Assembly: GCF_014836555.1 (NCBI RefSeq)
Contig: NZ_JACSQQ010000020.1
Location: forward strand, 1-33,908
Reading direction: 5' to 3'
Source: Oerskovia rustica
GTDB lineage: Bacteria; Actinomycetota; Actinomycetes; Actinomycetales; Cellulomonadaceae
DNA: 33,908 nucleotides
Part shown: one piece after another, positions 15,178 to 23,125 of the stretch
How positions within the stretch are numbered: the first letter of the stretch is position 1
How the letters are laid out: each line of letters starts with the position of its first letter
Notes under the pieces: model-generated
What the model was told of the DNA's origin: nothing
Databases searched by the model: none
What the model saw: the letters and a program-made list of their open reading frames with translations, nothing else
Translations under genes and position numbers: made by a program

Positions 15178-15225
15178 ACTTGTCAGAACCAGCGTGACCC
15201 CGCACACCCGCTCGTTCTGACAAGT
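15178..15225. repeat. Palindromic (REP/terminator-like) element
   Basis: ACTTGTCAGAACCAGCG (15178-15194) pairs with CGCTCGTTCTGACAAGT (15209-15225) with one mismatch in 17, around a 14-base loop. It begins 15 bases after the FAH stop. There is no T run, so it may be a repetitive extragenic palindrome, or it may act as a terminator. Confidence 0.6.
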
Positions 15226-15357
15226 ATGCGGGCCGGCGCGCCGTCGGGCGTACACCGCGAGGACGGCGACCGGTCCCCCCAGGGCATGACGCGCCGTCGG
15301 GCAGGTCCCCACCACGGCCGGACGCGGCGCACCCCGTCCTCGCCGAAGGATGGGAGC

Positions 15358-16197
15358 ATGACGAACCTCGGCCCTGCCCCCTCGACCGGCTCGCCCCTCG
15401 TCGCCTCCGGGCTGACGAAGGTCTACGGCACCGACCACACCGCCACGCACGCCCTCGCGGGCGTCTCCCTCACGGTCTCCCCCGGCGAGTCCGTCGCCAT
15501 CATGGGCCCTTCCGGCTCGGGCAAGACGACGCTCCTGCACTGCCTCGCGGGGATCGTCAAGCCCACGTCGGGCACGGTGTCCTGGCGCGGTGAGGACCTG
15601 ACGACCCTGAGCGAGGGCCGTCGCACGGCCCTGCGCCGCCAGGACTTCGGCTTCGTGTTCCAGTCGGGCCAGCTCCTGCCCGAGCTCCCCGCGGTCGAGA
15701 ACGCCGCCCTGCCGCTCATGCTCGCGGGCACCCCGCGCGCCGAGGCCACGCAGGTCGCGGCGGCCTGGCTCGCGCACCTGGGCCTGGCCGGCATGGAGCA
15801 GCGCCGGCCGGGCGAGCTCTCGGGCGGCCAGGCCCAGCGCGTCGCGATCGCGCGCGCCCTCGTCGGGTCGCCCGGCGTCGGGTTCGCCGACGAGCCCACG
15901 GGCGCGCTCGACCAGGGCACGGGGGCCGAGGTCCTGTCGGTCCTCACGGCCGCTGTCCAGGCGTCGGGCGCGGCGCTCGTGATCGTCACGCACGACGCGG
16001 GCGTGGCCCGCTACTGCTCGCGCACGGTCACGATGCGCGACGGCCGCATCTCGGGCGAGTTCCACGCGGCTCCCGCACGACAGGCCTCCCCGCAGGCCCA
16101 GGTGCCCGAGGGCGCCACGCGCGCCGCGATGGCCGCGCACCCCGCGAACGGCGCACCCGCGGCGCAGCACGACCCCACGCAGGGAGCGGCCCGATGA
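15358..16197 (+). CDS. ABC transporter ATP-binding protein (MacB/LolD type)
   Basis: This 279-residue ATPase has Walker A GPSGSGKT (50-57), the Q-loop Gln at 102 in FVFQSGQLLPELPAVENAALP, signature LSGGQAQR (154-161), Walker B VGFADEP (174-180) and the switch His in VTHD. The FVFQ...L.P.L...ENA pattern and partnership with an FtsX-type permease place it in the MacB/LolD/BceA subfamily, which powers mechanotransmission or peptide/lipid export rather than solute uptake. I chose ATG 15358 because the conserved strand begins about 13 residues later and a GGGAG ribosome site precedes it. The C-terminal 35 residues are Ala-rich. Its stop overlaps the permease start by four bases (ATGA), so the two are translationally coupled. 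Confidence 0.93.
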   Translation: MTNLGPAPSTGSPLVASGLTKVYGTDHTATHALAGVSLTVSPGESVAIMGPSGSGKTTLLHCLAGIVKPTSGTVSWRGEDLTTLSEGRRTALRRQDFGFVFQSGQLLPELPAVENAALPLMLAGTPRAEATQVAAAWLAHLGLAGMEQRRPGELSGGQAQRVAIARALVGSPGVGFADEPTGALDQGTGAEVLSVLTAAVQASGAALVIVTHDAGVARYCSRTVTMRDGRISGEFHAAPARQASPQAQVPEGATRAAMAAHPANGAPAAQHDPTQGAAR

Positions 16198-17558
16198 AGG
16201 CCACCCTCGACCTGTGGTGGCTCCTGCGCCGCCGCAGCTCCGACAGCCGCGACCCCCAGGGGCTGACCAACGTCCTGGCGATCATCGCGTTCGCCGCGAC
16301 GACCGCGATCCTGCTCGTCGTCGTCGGCGGCGTGGGGGCCTTCCTGGGGCGTGCCGGCGGGATCGAGGGCATGAGGGACGGGACGGGGGCCGACGTCACC
16401 TCGTACGACGTCCAGTACCCGGTCTTCGCGGCCGTCGCCGCACTCCTCCTGCTCATCCCCCTCGTCACGCTGGGCGGGGCGGCGGCCCGTCTCGCCGTGG
16501 CCCGTCGAGACGCCCGGCTGGCGTCGCTGCGCCTGGCCGGGGCGACGACCGGGCAGGTCGGGACCCTGACGGTCCTCGACGCTGCCGCACAGGCGCTCGT
16601 GGGCGCCCTGGTGGGACTCGTGGGCTACGCGGCCCTGCTGCCGCTGGTCGCACAGCTGCGCTTCCAGGGCCGCACGTTCGAGATCTCCGAGCTGTGGGTC
16701 GGCGTGCCCGCGCTGCTGCTCGCGGTCGTGGGCGTCGTGCTCGTCGCCCTGTTCTCGGCGGCCGTCTCGCTACGCCGGGTCGCGATCACGCCCCTGGGCG
16801 TCGCGGCCCGCGTGACCCCGCCCGGCATGAAGGCCGTGCGCCTGATCAGCATGGGGCTGGCCTTCGTCGCCATGATCGTCGCGACGAACGTGTCGTTCGG
16901 CAGCGACGCCGTGGGGATCACGATCCTCGTGCTGGTCCTCGTGGCCGGGTTCGCGACGCTCAACGTCGTCGGCCCGTTCGTCATCTGGGTCGTGGGGCGG
17001 ATCACTGCTCACCGCGCGAAGGGGGTGCCGACGCTCCTCGCGGGCCGTCGCATCGTCGACTCGCCCAAGACGGCGTGGCGCTCGGTGGGCGGGGTCGCGC
17101 TCGCGACGTTCATCGCGGGCATGACGAGCATCTTCGCGCTCTTCGACCCGAGCATGGGCGCCGACGCGAGCGAGGCCCAGTTCATGGGCGACCTCAAGAC
17201 GGGCGGCTTCCTCACGCTCGCGATCGCGGGCGTGCTGGCCGCGGTGTCGACGGGAGTCATGCAGGCGGGGCGCGTGATCGACCAACGCGGCGAGTACCGC
17301 GCGCTGACCCTCGCGGGCACCGACCTCAAGACCCTCGACAAGGCGCGCCTGCGCGAGACCGTGATCCCGCTCGTGGCGAGCGTCGGCCTCGCGACGACGG
17401 GCGCCCTGATGTTCATGGCACCGATCATCGGGCTCAACGCGTTCGCGAACGTCGACGTGATGCTGCAGTTCCTGGCGTGCGTCGCGGGAGCCTCGGCGCT
17501 CGTGCTGGCCGGCGCGGCCGCGTCCCGGTTCGTGGTGCGGTCGGCCATGGCGGCCTGA
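16194..17558 (+). CDS. FtsX-like ABC transporter permease
   Basis: This 454-residue integral membrane protein starts inside the last codons of the ATPase gene. Hydrophobic segments occur near 23-50, 75-95, 120-145, 160-190, 210-285 and in the C-terminal third, giving about eight to ten helices. The internal pattern (AARLAVARRDARLASLRLAGATTGQVGTL and, in the second half, the matching IDQRGEYRALTLAGTDLKTLDKARL) is the duplicated amphipathic coupling helix of the FtsX/MacB permease family. No large extracellular domain is apparent, so antimicrobial-peptide resistance of the BceAB type or lipid handling is possible. Substrate unknown. Confidence 0.88.
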   Translation: MKATLDLWWLLRRRSSDSRDPQGLTNVLAIIAFAATTAILLVVVGGVGAFLGRAGGIEGMRDGTGADVTSYDVQYPVFAAVAALLLLIPLVTLGGAAARLAVARRDARLASLRLAGATTGQVGTLTVLDAAAQALVGALVGLVGYAALLPLVAQLRFQGRTFEISELWVGVPALLLAVVGVVLVALFSAAVSLRRVAITPLGVAARVTPPGMKAVRLISMGLAFVAMIVATNVSFGSDAVGITILVLVLVAGFATLNVVGPFVIWVVGRITAHRAKGVPTLLAGRRIVDSPKTAWRSVGGVALATFIAGMTSIFALFDPSMGADASEAQFMGDLKTGGFLTLAIAGVLAAVSTGVMQAGRVIDQRGEYRALTLAGTDLKTLDKARLRETVIPLVASVGLATTGALMFMAPIIGLNAFANVDVMLQFLACVAGASALVLAGAAASRFVVRSAMAA

Positions 17559-17602
17559 CGTCACGCGGTAGCCGATCCCGGGCTCGCGCCGCGCCCACCA
17601 GC

Positions 17603-17636
17603 GCCCGACGGCGGAGCTCACGTCCCGCCGTCGGGC
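17603..17636 (+). terminator. Terminator of the ABC transporter operon
   Basis: GCCCGACGGCGG and its exact complement form a 12-bp stem with a 10-base loop, 45 bases after the permease stop. There is no clear T run, common in high-GC actinobacteria. Confidence 0.6.
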
Positions 17637-17696
17637 CGCGGTGTGCGGGGGGTGAGGTCTCGGGGCGTCGCCTCGGTGCGCTGTTCCGGGCAACAG

Positions 17697-17729
17697 AAAA
17701 GGCCCCGGGCCTGACGCAGCCGGGACCTT
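17697..17729 (-). terminator. Terminator downstream of tRNA-Ser(GCT)
   Basis: On the minus strand AAGGTCCCGG pairs with CCCGGGGCCTT and is followed by TTTT. It begins a few bases after the tRNA 3' end. Confidence 0.75.
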
Positions 17730-17735
17730 CCTGAG

Positions 17736-17824
17736 CGGAGACGGAGGGATTTGAACCCTCGAACGGGTTGCCCCGTTACCACCTTAGCAGGGTGGCGCAC
17801 TAGACCTGACTATGCGACGTCTCC
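17736..17824 (-). tRNA. tRNA-Ser (anticodon GCT)
   Basis: The minus strand folds with acceptor GGAGACG/CGTCTCC, anticodon arm CCACC-CTGCTAA-GGTGG (anticodon GCT), a long variable arm typical of serine tRNAs and T-loop TTCAAAT. Discriminator G as in serine tRNAs. CCA is not encoded. Confidence 0.96.
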
Positions 17825-17950
17825 ATGCTCGGATGCTAGGCACCGAGCGTCGCAAGGCTACCTTCTCGGGGCACTGCGGAGCAAAACAGGGTGGCGAGAG
17901 GGGTACACGCTCCGCCGCCTCCTGCCCCGGAGCGCACGCCGGACGACCGC

Positions 17951-17987
17951 CGGAGCCGCCCTCCTCGCGGTGAGGAGGACGGCTCCG
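17951..17987 (-). terminator. Terminator of the TetR-MMPL operon
   Basis: CGGAGCCG-C-CCTCCTC pairs with GAGGAGG-A-CGGCTCCG around a 5-base loop, about 33 bases beyond the MMPL stop codon on the minus strand. Confidence 0.65.
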
Positions 17988-18019
17988 ACCGTGTCACGAC
18001 GGGCCCGCACCCGCGGGCG

Positions 18020-20644
18020 TCAGCCCCGGACGCTCGCGGTGTCCTTGTCGAGGTCGTCCTCGGGAGCGGCCTCCGCGGCACCGGCGGCCTCGTGCGGGTG
18101 GCGCCGCTCGAGCGAGGCCCCCTCGACGTCGACGTCGGGCAGGATCTTGTCGAGCCAGCGCGGCAGCCACCACGCCTTGTCCCCCGCGAGGTGCATGAGC
18201 GCGGGCACGACCATCATGCGGATCACGAACGCGTCGACGAGCACACCGAAGGCGAGCGCGAAGCCGATCGGCCGGATCATCGCGCTGTGCGAGAAGATGA
18301 AGCCGCCGAACACCGCGATCATGATGATCGCCGCGGCCGTCACGACCGAGCGACCGGCCCGGACGCCCTGCACGACCGCGATGCGCGCCGGCGCGCCGTG
18401 CGCGTACGCCTCACGCATGCCCGACCCGAGGAAGAGCATGTAGTCCATCGCGAGCCCGAACAGGATGCCGACCAGGATGGTCGGCAGGAAGTTCAGGATC
18501 GGGCCGGGGCTCTCGACGCCGAACACGCCGCCCAGCCAGCCCCACTGGTAGATCGCGACGACCCCGCCGAGGGCGGCGAAGTACGACAGGATGAAGCCGA
18601 GCGTCGCGATGACCGGGACGAAGATCGACCGGAACACCAGGACCAGGATGATCAGCGACAGGCCGACCACGACCGCGAGGTAGACCGGCAGCGCGGACGC
18701 GAGCTTCTCCGAGATGTCGACGTTGCCGCTCGCCGAGCCCGCGACGCCGATCTCGTACGTCCCGTCGATCGGCGACATGTCGCGCAGCGTGTGCACGAGC
18801 TCCTCGGTCGACTCGCTCGTGGGCCCCTCGGCGGGCACCACCTGGAACGCCGCGACCGTTCCGTCCTCGGACGTTCCGATGGGCGCGACGGCCACGACGT
18901 CCTCCTGGTCGAAGAGCGTCTGTGCGATCTCCACCTGGGCCGTCATCGAGTCGACGGCAGCCTCGGCCTCAGACCCTGCCTCGACGGCAGGCAGGTCGGC
19001 GACGACGAGCAGCGTCCCGTTCTGGCCCTCGCCGAACTTCTCGGCGAGCGTCGAGTACGCCTGGTACTGCGTCGAGTCGTGCGGCTCGGTCGAGCCGTCC
19101 GGCAGGTTGAGCCGCAGGTCGAGCGCGGGCAGCGCCACGAGCAGCAGCGCCGCGATGCCGACGACGACGCGCACCACGGCCCAGCCGGTCGACATCGGAC
19201 GGATCTCGGCGGGCGCCGACGTGGCCCCCTGGGCCTCCTGCGCGCCGCGCGTCGCAGCCCCAGACCCACCTACCGCCGTGCCCGCGAGGCGCGCGCGCTC
19301 CTTCTTGCTGAGGATCCGTTCACCCACGAGGCCGAGCAGCGCAGGCGTGAGCGTCACGGCGATGAGGACCGCGATCGCGATGCAGGCCGCGCCGACGGTG
19401 CCCATGAGTCCCAGGAACGGGATGCCCGTGACGTTGAGGGCGAGCAGCGCCACGAGCACCGTGGTGCCCGCGAACACGACCGCGTTGCCCGACGTCCCGT
19501 TGGCCAGCGCGATCGACTCGTGCAGCTCGTCGCCCGCCTTGAGCTGTCGACGGTGCCGGTTGACGATGAAGAGCGAGTAGTCGATCCCGACCGCCAGCCC
19601 GAGCATGAGCCCGAGCACGGGCGTCACGGACGCCATCTCGACGACCCCGGACAGGGACAGCGCACCGAGCGCGCCGATCCCCACACCGATCAGGGCGGTC
19701 AGGATCGGCAGGCCGGCGCCGATGAGCGTGCCGAGCATGACGACGAGCACGACCGCGGCGACCAGCAGGCCGACGATCTCTCCCGCACCGATGATGCTCG
19801 GGGCGCCCATGGTCATGTCGGCCGAGAGGTGCACCTCGAGGTCCGCGGGGGCGGTGTCGAAGACCGAGACGAGCTCGTCCTTGGTCTCCTGCGGGATCTC
19901 CATCTGCGGGTCCGTGAACGAGATCATGACGATCGCGGTCGTGCCGTCCTCGGAGACCATGCGGATCTCGGAGGCCATGTCGAGCAGGGTCGCTCCCTGC
20001 TCGAGCTGGGCGCTCTGCTCCTCGAGCTGGCTCGCGCCGTCGTCGAGGGCGGTCTGCTGCGTCTCGAGCGCCGCGAGCCCCTGGTCGATCGTCGCCTGCT
20101 GCGCGTCGAGCTGCGGCTGGGCCTGCGCGAGCATGCCCGCGGCCTCCGCCTGGGCGCGGGCGGCGTCGAGCTGAGCCTGGCCGGCCTCCAGCTGAGCACG
20201 GCCCGCGTCGAGCTGGGCCTGGCCGGCCTCGAGCTGCGTGCGCCCGGCCTCGACCTGGGCGCGCCCGTCCTCCACCTGCTGCTGCTGCGTGGCACGGTCG
20301 GCCTCGGTCACGAAGGGGTCCATGACCGCCGTGACGCCGTCGACCTCCGAGGCGTCCGCGACCAGCCCGGCGATCTCGTCCTGCTGCGCGGCGGTGAGCT
20401 CCTCGCCGTCGGCCGACTGGACGACGACGGTCCCCGTCCCGCCCGACGCGTCGGGGAAGTCGCTCTGCAGGCGGTCGGTCACCTCGGCCGTGGGGGTGCC
20501 CGGGATCGAGAAGGTCGTCGCGAGCGTGCCCGCGCCCAGCGCGAACGCCACGCCCGCCGCGACGAGGACCGCGAGCCACGCGACGATCACCGTCTTCGCG
20601 CGTCGCGCCGACCAGCGGCCGACGCGGTAGAGAAATTCAGCCAT
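18020..20644 (-). CDS. MMPL/RND family transporter with periplasmic-side coiled coil
   Basis: This 874-residue protein has the MMPL duplicated layout: TM1 (about 17-38), a large extracytoplasmic loop, a block of five or six helices (about 270-440) including the VGIDYSLFIVNRHR motif, then TM7 (about 490-510), a second loop and a second block with FGLAMDYMLFLGSGMREAY. The GxDY and AMDY aspartates are the likely proton-relay residues of the family. Unusually the first loop holds a long coiled coil (about 113-222) with six near-exact heptads. The family exports lipids, drugs or pigments using the proton gradient. The gene follows a TetR regulator by 40 bases, a common arrangement for efflux pumps, and ATG 20644 has GAAGGA upstream. 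Substrate unknown. Confidence 0.93.
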   Translation of the reverse strand: MAEFLYRVGRWSARRAKTVIVAWLAVLVAAGVAFALGAGTLATTFSIPGTPTAEVTDRLQSDFPDASGGTGTVVVQSADGEELTAAQQDEIAGLVADASEVDGVTAVMDPFVTEADRATQQQQVEDGRAQVEAGRTQLEAGQAQLDAGRAQLEAGQAQLDAARAQAEAAGMLAQAQPQLDAQQATIDQGLAALETQQTALDDGASQLEEQSAQLEQGATLLDMASEIRMVSEDGTTAIVMISFTDPQMEIPQETKDELVSVFDTAPADLEVHLSADMTMGAPSIIGAGEIVGLLVAAVVLVVMLGTLIGAGLPILTALIGVGIGALGALSLSGVVEMASVTPVLGLMLGLAVGIDYSLFIVNRHRRQLKAGDELHESIALANGTSGNAVVFAGTTVLVALLALNVTGIPFLGLMGTVGAACIAIAVLIAVTLTPALLGLVGERILSKKERARLAGTAVGGSGAATRGAQEAQGATSAPAEIRPMSTGWAVVRVVVGIAALLLVALPALDLRLNLPDGSTEPHDSTQYQAYSTLAEKFGEGQNGTLLVVADLPAVEAGSEAEAAVDSMTAQVEIAQTLFDQEDVVAVAPIGTSEDGTVAAFQVVPAEGPTSESTEELVHTLRDMSPIDGTYEIGVAGSASGNVDISEKLASALPVYLAVVVGLSLIILVLVFRSIFVPVIATLGFILSYFAALGGVVAIYQWGWLGGVFGVESPGPILNFLPTILVGILFGLAMDYMLFLGSGMREAYAHGAPARIAVVQGVRAGRSVVTAAAIIMIAVFGGFIFSHSAMIRPIGFALAFGVLVDAFVIRMMVVPALMHLAGDKAWWLPRWLDKILPDVDVEGASLERRHPHEAAGAAEAAPEDDLDKDTASVRG

Positions 20645-20684
20645 GAGAGTCCTTCGGTTGCGCGCGAGTACGCGGATGGGTGGG

Positions 20685-21380
20685 TCAGCGGGTGCGGCAT
20701 GACGAGGCGACCGGCTCGTGGCCGGTCCGGGTCGCGTCGAGGAGCCGTTCGAGCAGGTCGGTCCAGGCCTCGCGCGCAGCCGGGTCGTCGACCGCGCCCG
20801 TCACGTCGACCCAGCGGAGGTAGACCACGATCAGCCCGCTCATGAGCGAGCCGACGAGGAGCTCGACGTCGAACGGGTCGGCGTCGGGGTGGCTCGCGGC
20901 CAGGGCTGCCGTGAGGCGCATGCTCACGTCGGCGAAGACCTTGATGAGGGTGAAGGCGCGCCGGGGCGAGGGGCCACCCTCGTCGCCCAGGACGCGGGTC
21001 AGGTAGACCAAGGGAGTCACGAAGTCGGTCGAGCGCAGGGCGTCCGCGACCTCGTCGAAGAGCGTGACGTCGGCTCCGTCCCCGCCCGGCCGGTCCCTCG
21101 GGACCACCTGGTCCCGCCCGACCTGCTGGTCCGACGCGATGGCGTCGAGCCGGTCGAGCGCTGCGCCGACGACCTCGCTGCAGACCTCGGTCACGACGTC
21201 GTCGAGCGACGCGAAGTGGTTGAAGACGGTGCGCCGGGAGACGTCGGCACGCTCCGCGAGCTCGTCGACCGAGAACCTCGTCCCGCCCGACTCCCCGATC
21301 AGGGCCGCGGCGGCGTCGACGATGGCCCGCCGGTGGCGGGCCTTGAGCGCAGCACGACGATCGACCGCAGGCAGGGACAT
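20685..21380 (-). CDS. TetR family regulator of the MMPL exporter
   Basis: This 231-residue protein has a helix-turn-helix in residues 13-63 (AIVDAAAALIGESGGTRFSVDEL and ADVSRRTVFNHFASLDDVV, with the F-N-H-F signature) and a helical C-terminal domain. It is the first gene of a pair with the MMPL exporter, 40 bases upstream of it. A perfect 16-bp palindrome at 21393-21408 sits 12 bases before its start codon, the expected place for an autoregulatory operator controlling both genes. It probably represses the pump until an exported compound or a lipid binds. Confidence 0.93.
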   Translation of the reverse strand: MSLPAVDRRAALKARHRRAIVDAAAALIGESGGTRFSVDELAERADVSRRTVFNHFASLDDVVTEVCSEVVGAALDRLDAIASDQQVGRDQVVPRDRPGGDGADVTLFDEVADALRSTDFVTPLVYLTRVLGDEGGPSPRRAFTLIKVFADVSMRLTAALAASHPDADPFDVELLVGSLMSGLIVVYLRWVDVTGAVDDPAAREAWTDLLERLLDATRTGHEPVASSCRTR

Positions 21381-21392
21381 GTCTCTACGCTA

Positions 21393-21408
21393 AGTGCATC
21401 GATGCACT
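21393..21408. promoter_or_regulatory. Operator candidate of the TetR-MMPL operon
   Basis: AGTGCATCGATGCACT is a perfect 16-bp palindrome, with an extra half-like GGTGCA at 21410-21415. Its position just before the tetR start indicates autoregulation. Confidence 0.65.
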
Positions 21409-21450
21409 CGGTGCAACAAGACTGGTCAGCGGCTGGACGGGCCGCGCCTG

Positions 21451-22722
21451 CTACCGCTCGAACGTCCAGTTCTTGTCCGTCAGCATCCGGGCCACCGCGA
21501 GCCCGATCGCGAGCGCGACGATCACCAGCCCGGCCTCGACCGTCGATGCCAGGGCCTCGAGCGTGGCGCCGCTGTTGAACTCGTAGACGGCCCGGTACGC
21601 CGTCACGCCCGGCACCATGATGACGACGGCGGGCACCGACATCGTGATGCGCGGGACCTTCATGGCAGGCGCGATGTAGGCGGCGAGGACACCGACGATC
21701 AGGGCGGTCGCCGCGGCCGCAGCCTGCGACGCGAAGCCCGCGTCGATGAGCTCGAGGCGCGCGACGTTCGCGACCATGCCGATCGACGCCCCACCCACGG
21801 CCATCTTCCACGGGCTGTTGAACATCAGCGCGAAGCCGAGCACCCCCGCGAAGCTCGCGAGCGCGCGCAACGCCACGAGCAGCGTCTCGTCCAGGGCGGG
21901 CGGCGGGAGCCGGTCGGGCTGGAGCCCCGCGATCGCGGAGATCGCCCACACCGCCAGGGCAGCCGACGCAAGGATCATGAGGGCGTACGTCATGCGGGCG
22001 ATGCCGGCCGAGAAGTCGAGCCTTGCGAGGTCGAGCGCGGCGGTCACGAGGGCGAACCCCGGGACGAGGAACAGGACCGCGGACACGTAGCCCGCCTCGT
22101 GCCCCCCGGCGACGCCCATCAGGTTCTCGAAGACGAGGACGATCAGCAGGTACGCCGTCGCGGCCACGGCCGCCGCGAGCATCGTGGTGCCGAACTGGTT
22201 GATGCCCTTGTGCAGCATGGCCCGACGCACCATCTGTCCGAAGAACGCCCCGACGAACACCGCGCCGCACTCGATGACGCCGCCGTTGTTGAGGAACGCG
22301 AACGCCGCACAGGCGATCGCGGCCCACAGCGCGTTGAGGAACGCGCCGTAGAGCAGCGGCTTGGTGGCGATCCGTTCGAGCTCGGCGTCGACCTCGGCCG
22401 CCGTGACCCGCTCCGGCAGGTCGCCGACGTAGACCTCAAGCTCGGACAACCGGTCCGAGTTGATGCCGATGGCCCGAACCTCCGCGACCTCCGTGCGGAA
22501 GTTGCGGTCCCGGTAGGACGTCGCGGTGATCTCGGTGAGCGTCACGTGCGCCGCGGTGCGGTCGAGCCCCAGAGCACGGCCCACGCGCGTCATGTGGGAC
22601 TTCACGCGGTAGCTGCCGGTCCCTGCCGAGAGCGCGAGGTGGCCGACCCTCAGGACGGTCCCCGACTGCCGCACCAGCTCGCTCGGCCCCAGGCCCGGTT
22701 CGTCGGTCGCGTCTGCTGTCAC
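21451..22722 (-). CDS. Threonine/serine exporter (ThrE) family protein
   Basis: The 423-residue protein has the two-part ThrE layout. The N-terminal soluble domain (DUF1212-like, about residues 1-125) carries GTGSYRVKSHMTRVGRALGL and then TEITATSYRD, and the first membrane block has about five helices including the LVPGFALVTAALDLARLD segment. The second membrane block (DUF3815-like) ends with VPAVVIMVPGVTAYRAVYEF. Members export threonine, serine and possibly other small molecules across the cytoplasmic membrane. The reading frame is open upstream into tRNA-Ser, so I chose GTG 22722, where the family N-terminus begins; its ribosome site is weak and a leaderless message is possible. It precedes the tetR gene by 70 bases, but the palindrome between them suggests separate control. 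Confidence 0.9.
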   Translation of the reverse strand: MTADATDEPGLGPSELVRQSGTVLRVGHLALSAGTGSYRVKSHMTRVGRALGLDRTAAHVTLTEITATSYRDRNFRTEVAEVRAIGINSDRLSELEVYVGDLPERVTAAEVDAELERIATKPLLYGAFLNALWAAIACAAFAFLNNGGVIECGAVFVGAFFGQMVRRAMLHKGINQFGTTMLAAAVAATAYLLIVLVFENLMGVAGGHEAGYVSAVLFLVPGFALVTAALDLARLDFSAGIARMTYALMILASAALAVWAISAIAGLQPDRLPPPALDETLLVALRALASFAGVLGFALMFNSPWKMAVGGASIGMVANVARLELIDAGFASQAAAAATALIVGVLAAYIAPAMKVPRITMSVPAVVIMVPGVTAYRAVYEFNSGATLEALASTVEAGLVIVALAIGLAVARMLTDKNWTFER

Positions 22723-22828
22723 CCCGACATGATCGCCCGTCCGGCGCGCGCGTGCACCCAAGGCCCGGTCCGGTGAGACGGTCCGGTCCACACTCCCCGA
22801 CGGACGGTCAGAATCCTGCACGAGTGCC

Positions 22829-22863
22829 GAGAGGCCCCGGACCGCGCGGGTCCAGGGCCTCTC
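22829..22863 (-). terminator. Terminator downstream of tRNA-Ser(TGA)
   Basis: GAGAGGCCCCGGACC pairs with GGTCCAGGGCCTCTC (one mismatch in 15) around a 5-base loop, only 6 bases past the tRNA 3' end. Confidence 0.75.
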
Positions 22864-22869
22864 GAGAAG

Positions 22870-22954
22870 CGGAGGGCGAGGGATTCGAACCCCCGGTTGC
22901 TTGCGCAACAACGGTTTTCAAGACCGTCACATTAGGCCGCTCTGTCAGCCCTCC
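22870..22954 (-). tRNA. tRNA-Ser (anticodon TGA)
   Basis: Minus-strand cloverleaf with acceptor GGAGGGC/GCCCTCC, anticodon arm ACGGT-CTTGAAA-ACCGT (anticodon TGA), a long variable arm GTTGCGCAAGCAAC and T-loop TTCGAAT. Discriminator G; CCA is not encoded. Confidence 0.96.
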
Positions 22955-23037
22955 AGGTTGCTCCGACGCACATTCTGGCACGTCCGAGCGGTCGGATGCC
23001 CCGGACTCCCGGCCGGGCACCACGATCCCCCCACGAC

Positions 23038-23072
23038 GACGGCGGGTCACCCTGGAGAGGTGGCCCGCCGTC
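23038..23072 (-). terminator. Terminator of the conservon operon
   Basis: GACGGCGGGTCACC pairs with GGTGGCCCGCCGTC (one G-T pair) around a 7-base loop, about 55 bases past the GTPase gene stop. Confidence 0.7.
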
Positions 23073-23125
23073 GCGCGGTGAGTCGTCGTACGAGACGCCC
23101 CACGGGGCGGTCGCCGAGGATCGGT

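Noticed and set aside
17891-20845. Long plus-strand open frame opposite the MMPL gene
   Set aside because: Low-complexity Arg/His/Asp-rich translation mirroring the MMPL codons; the MMPL reading has clear membrane helices and motifs.
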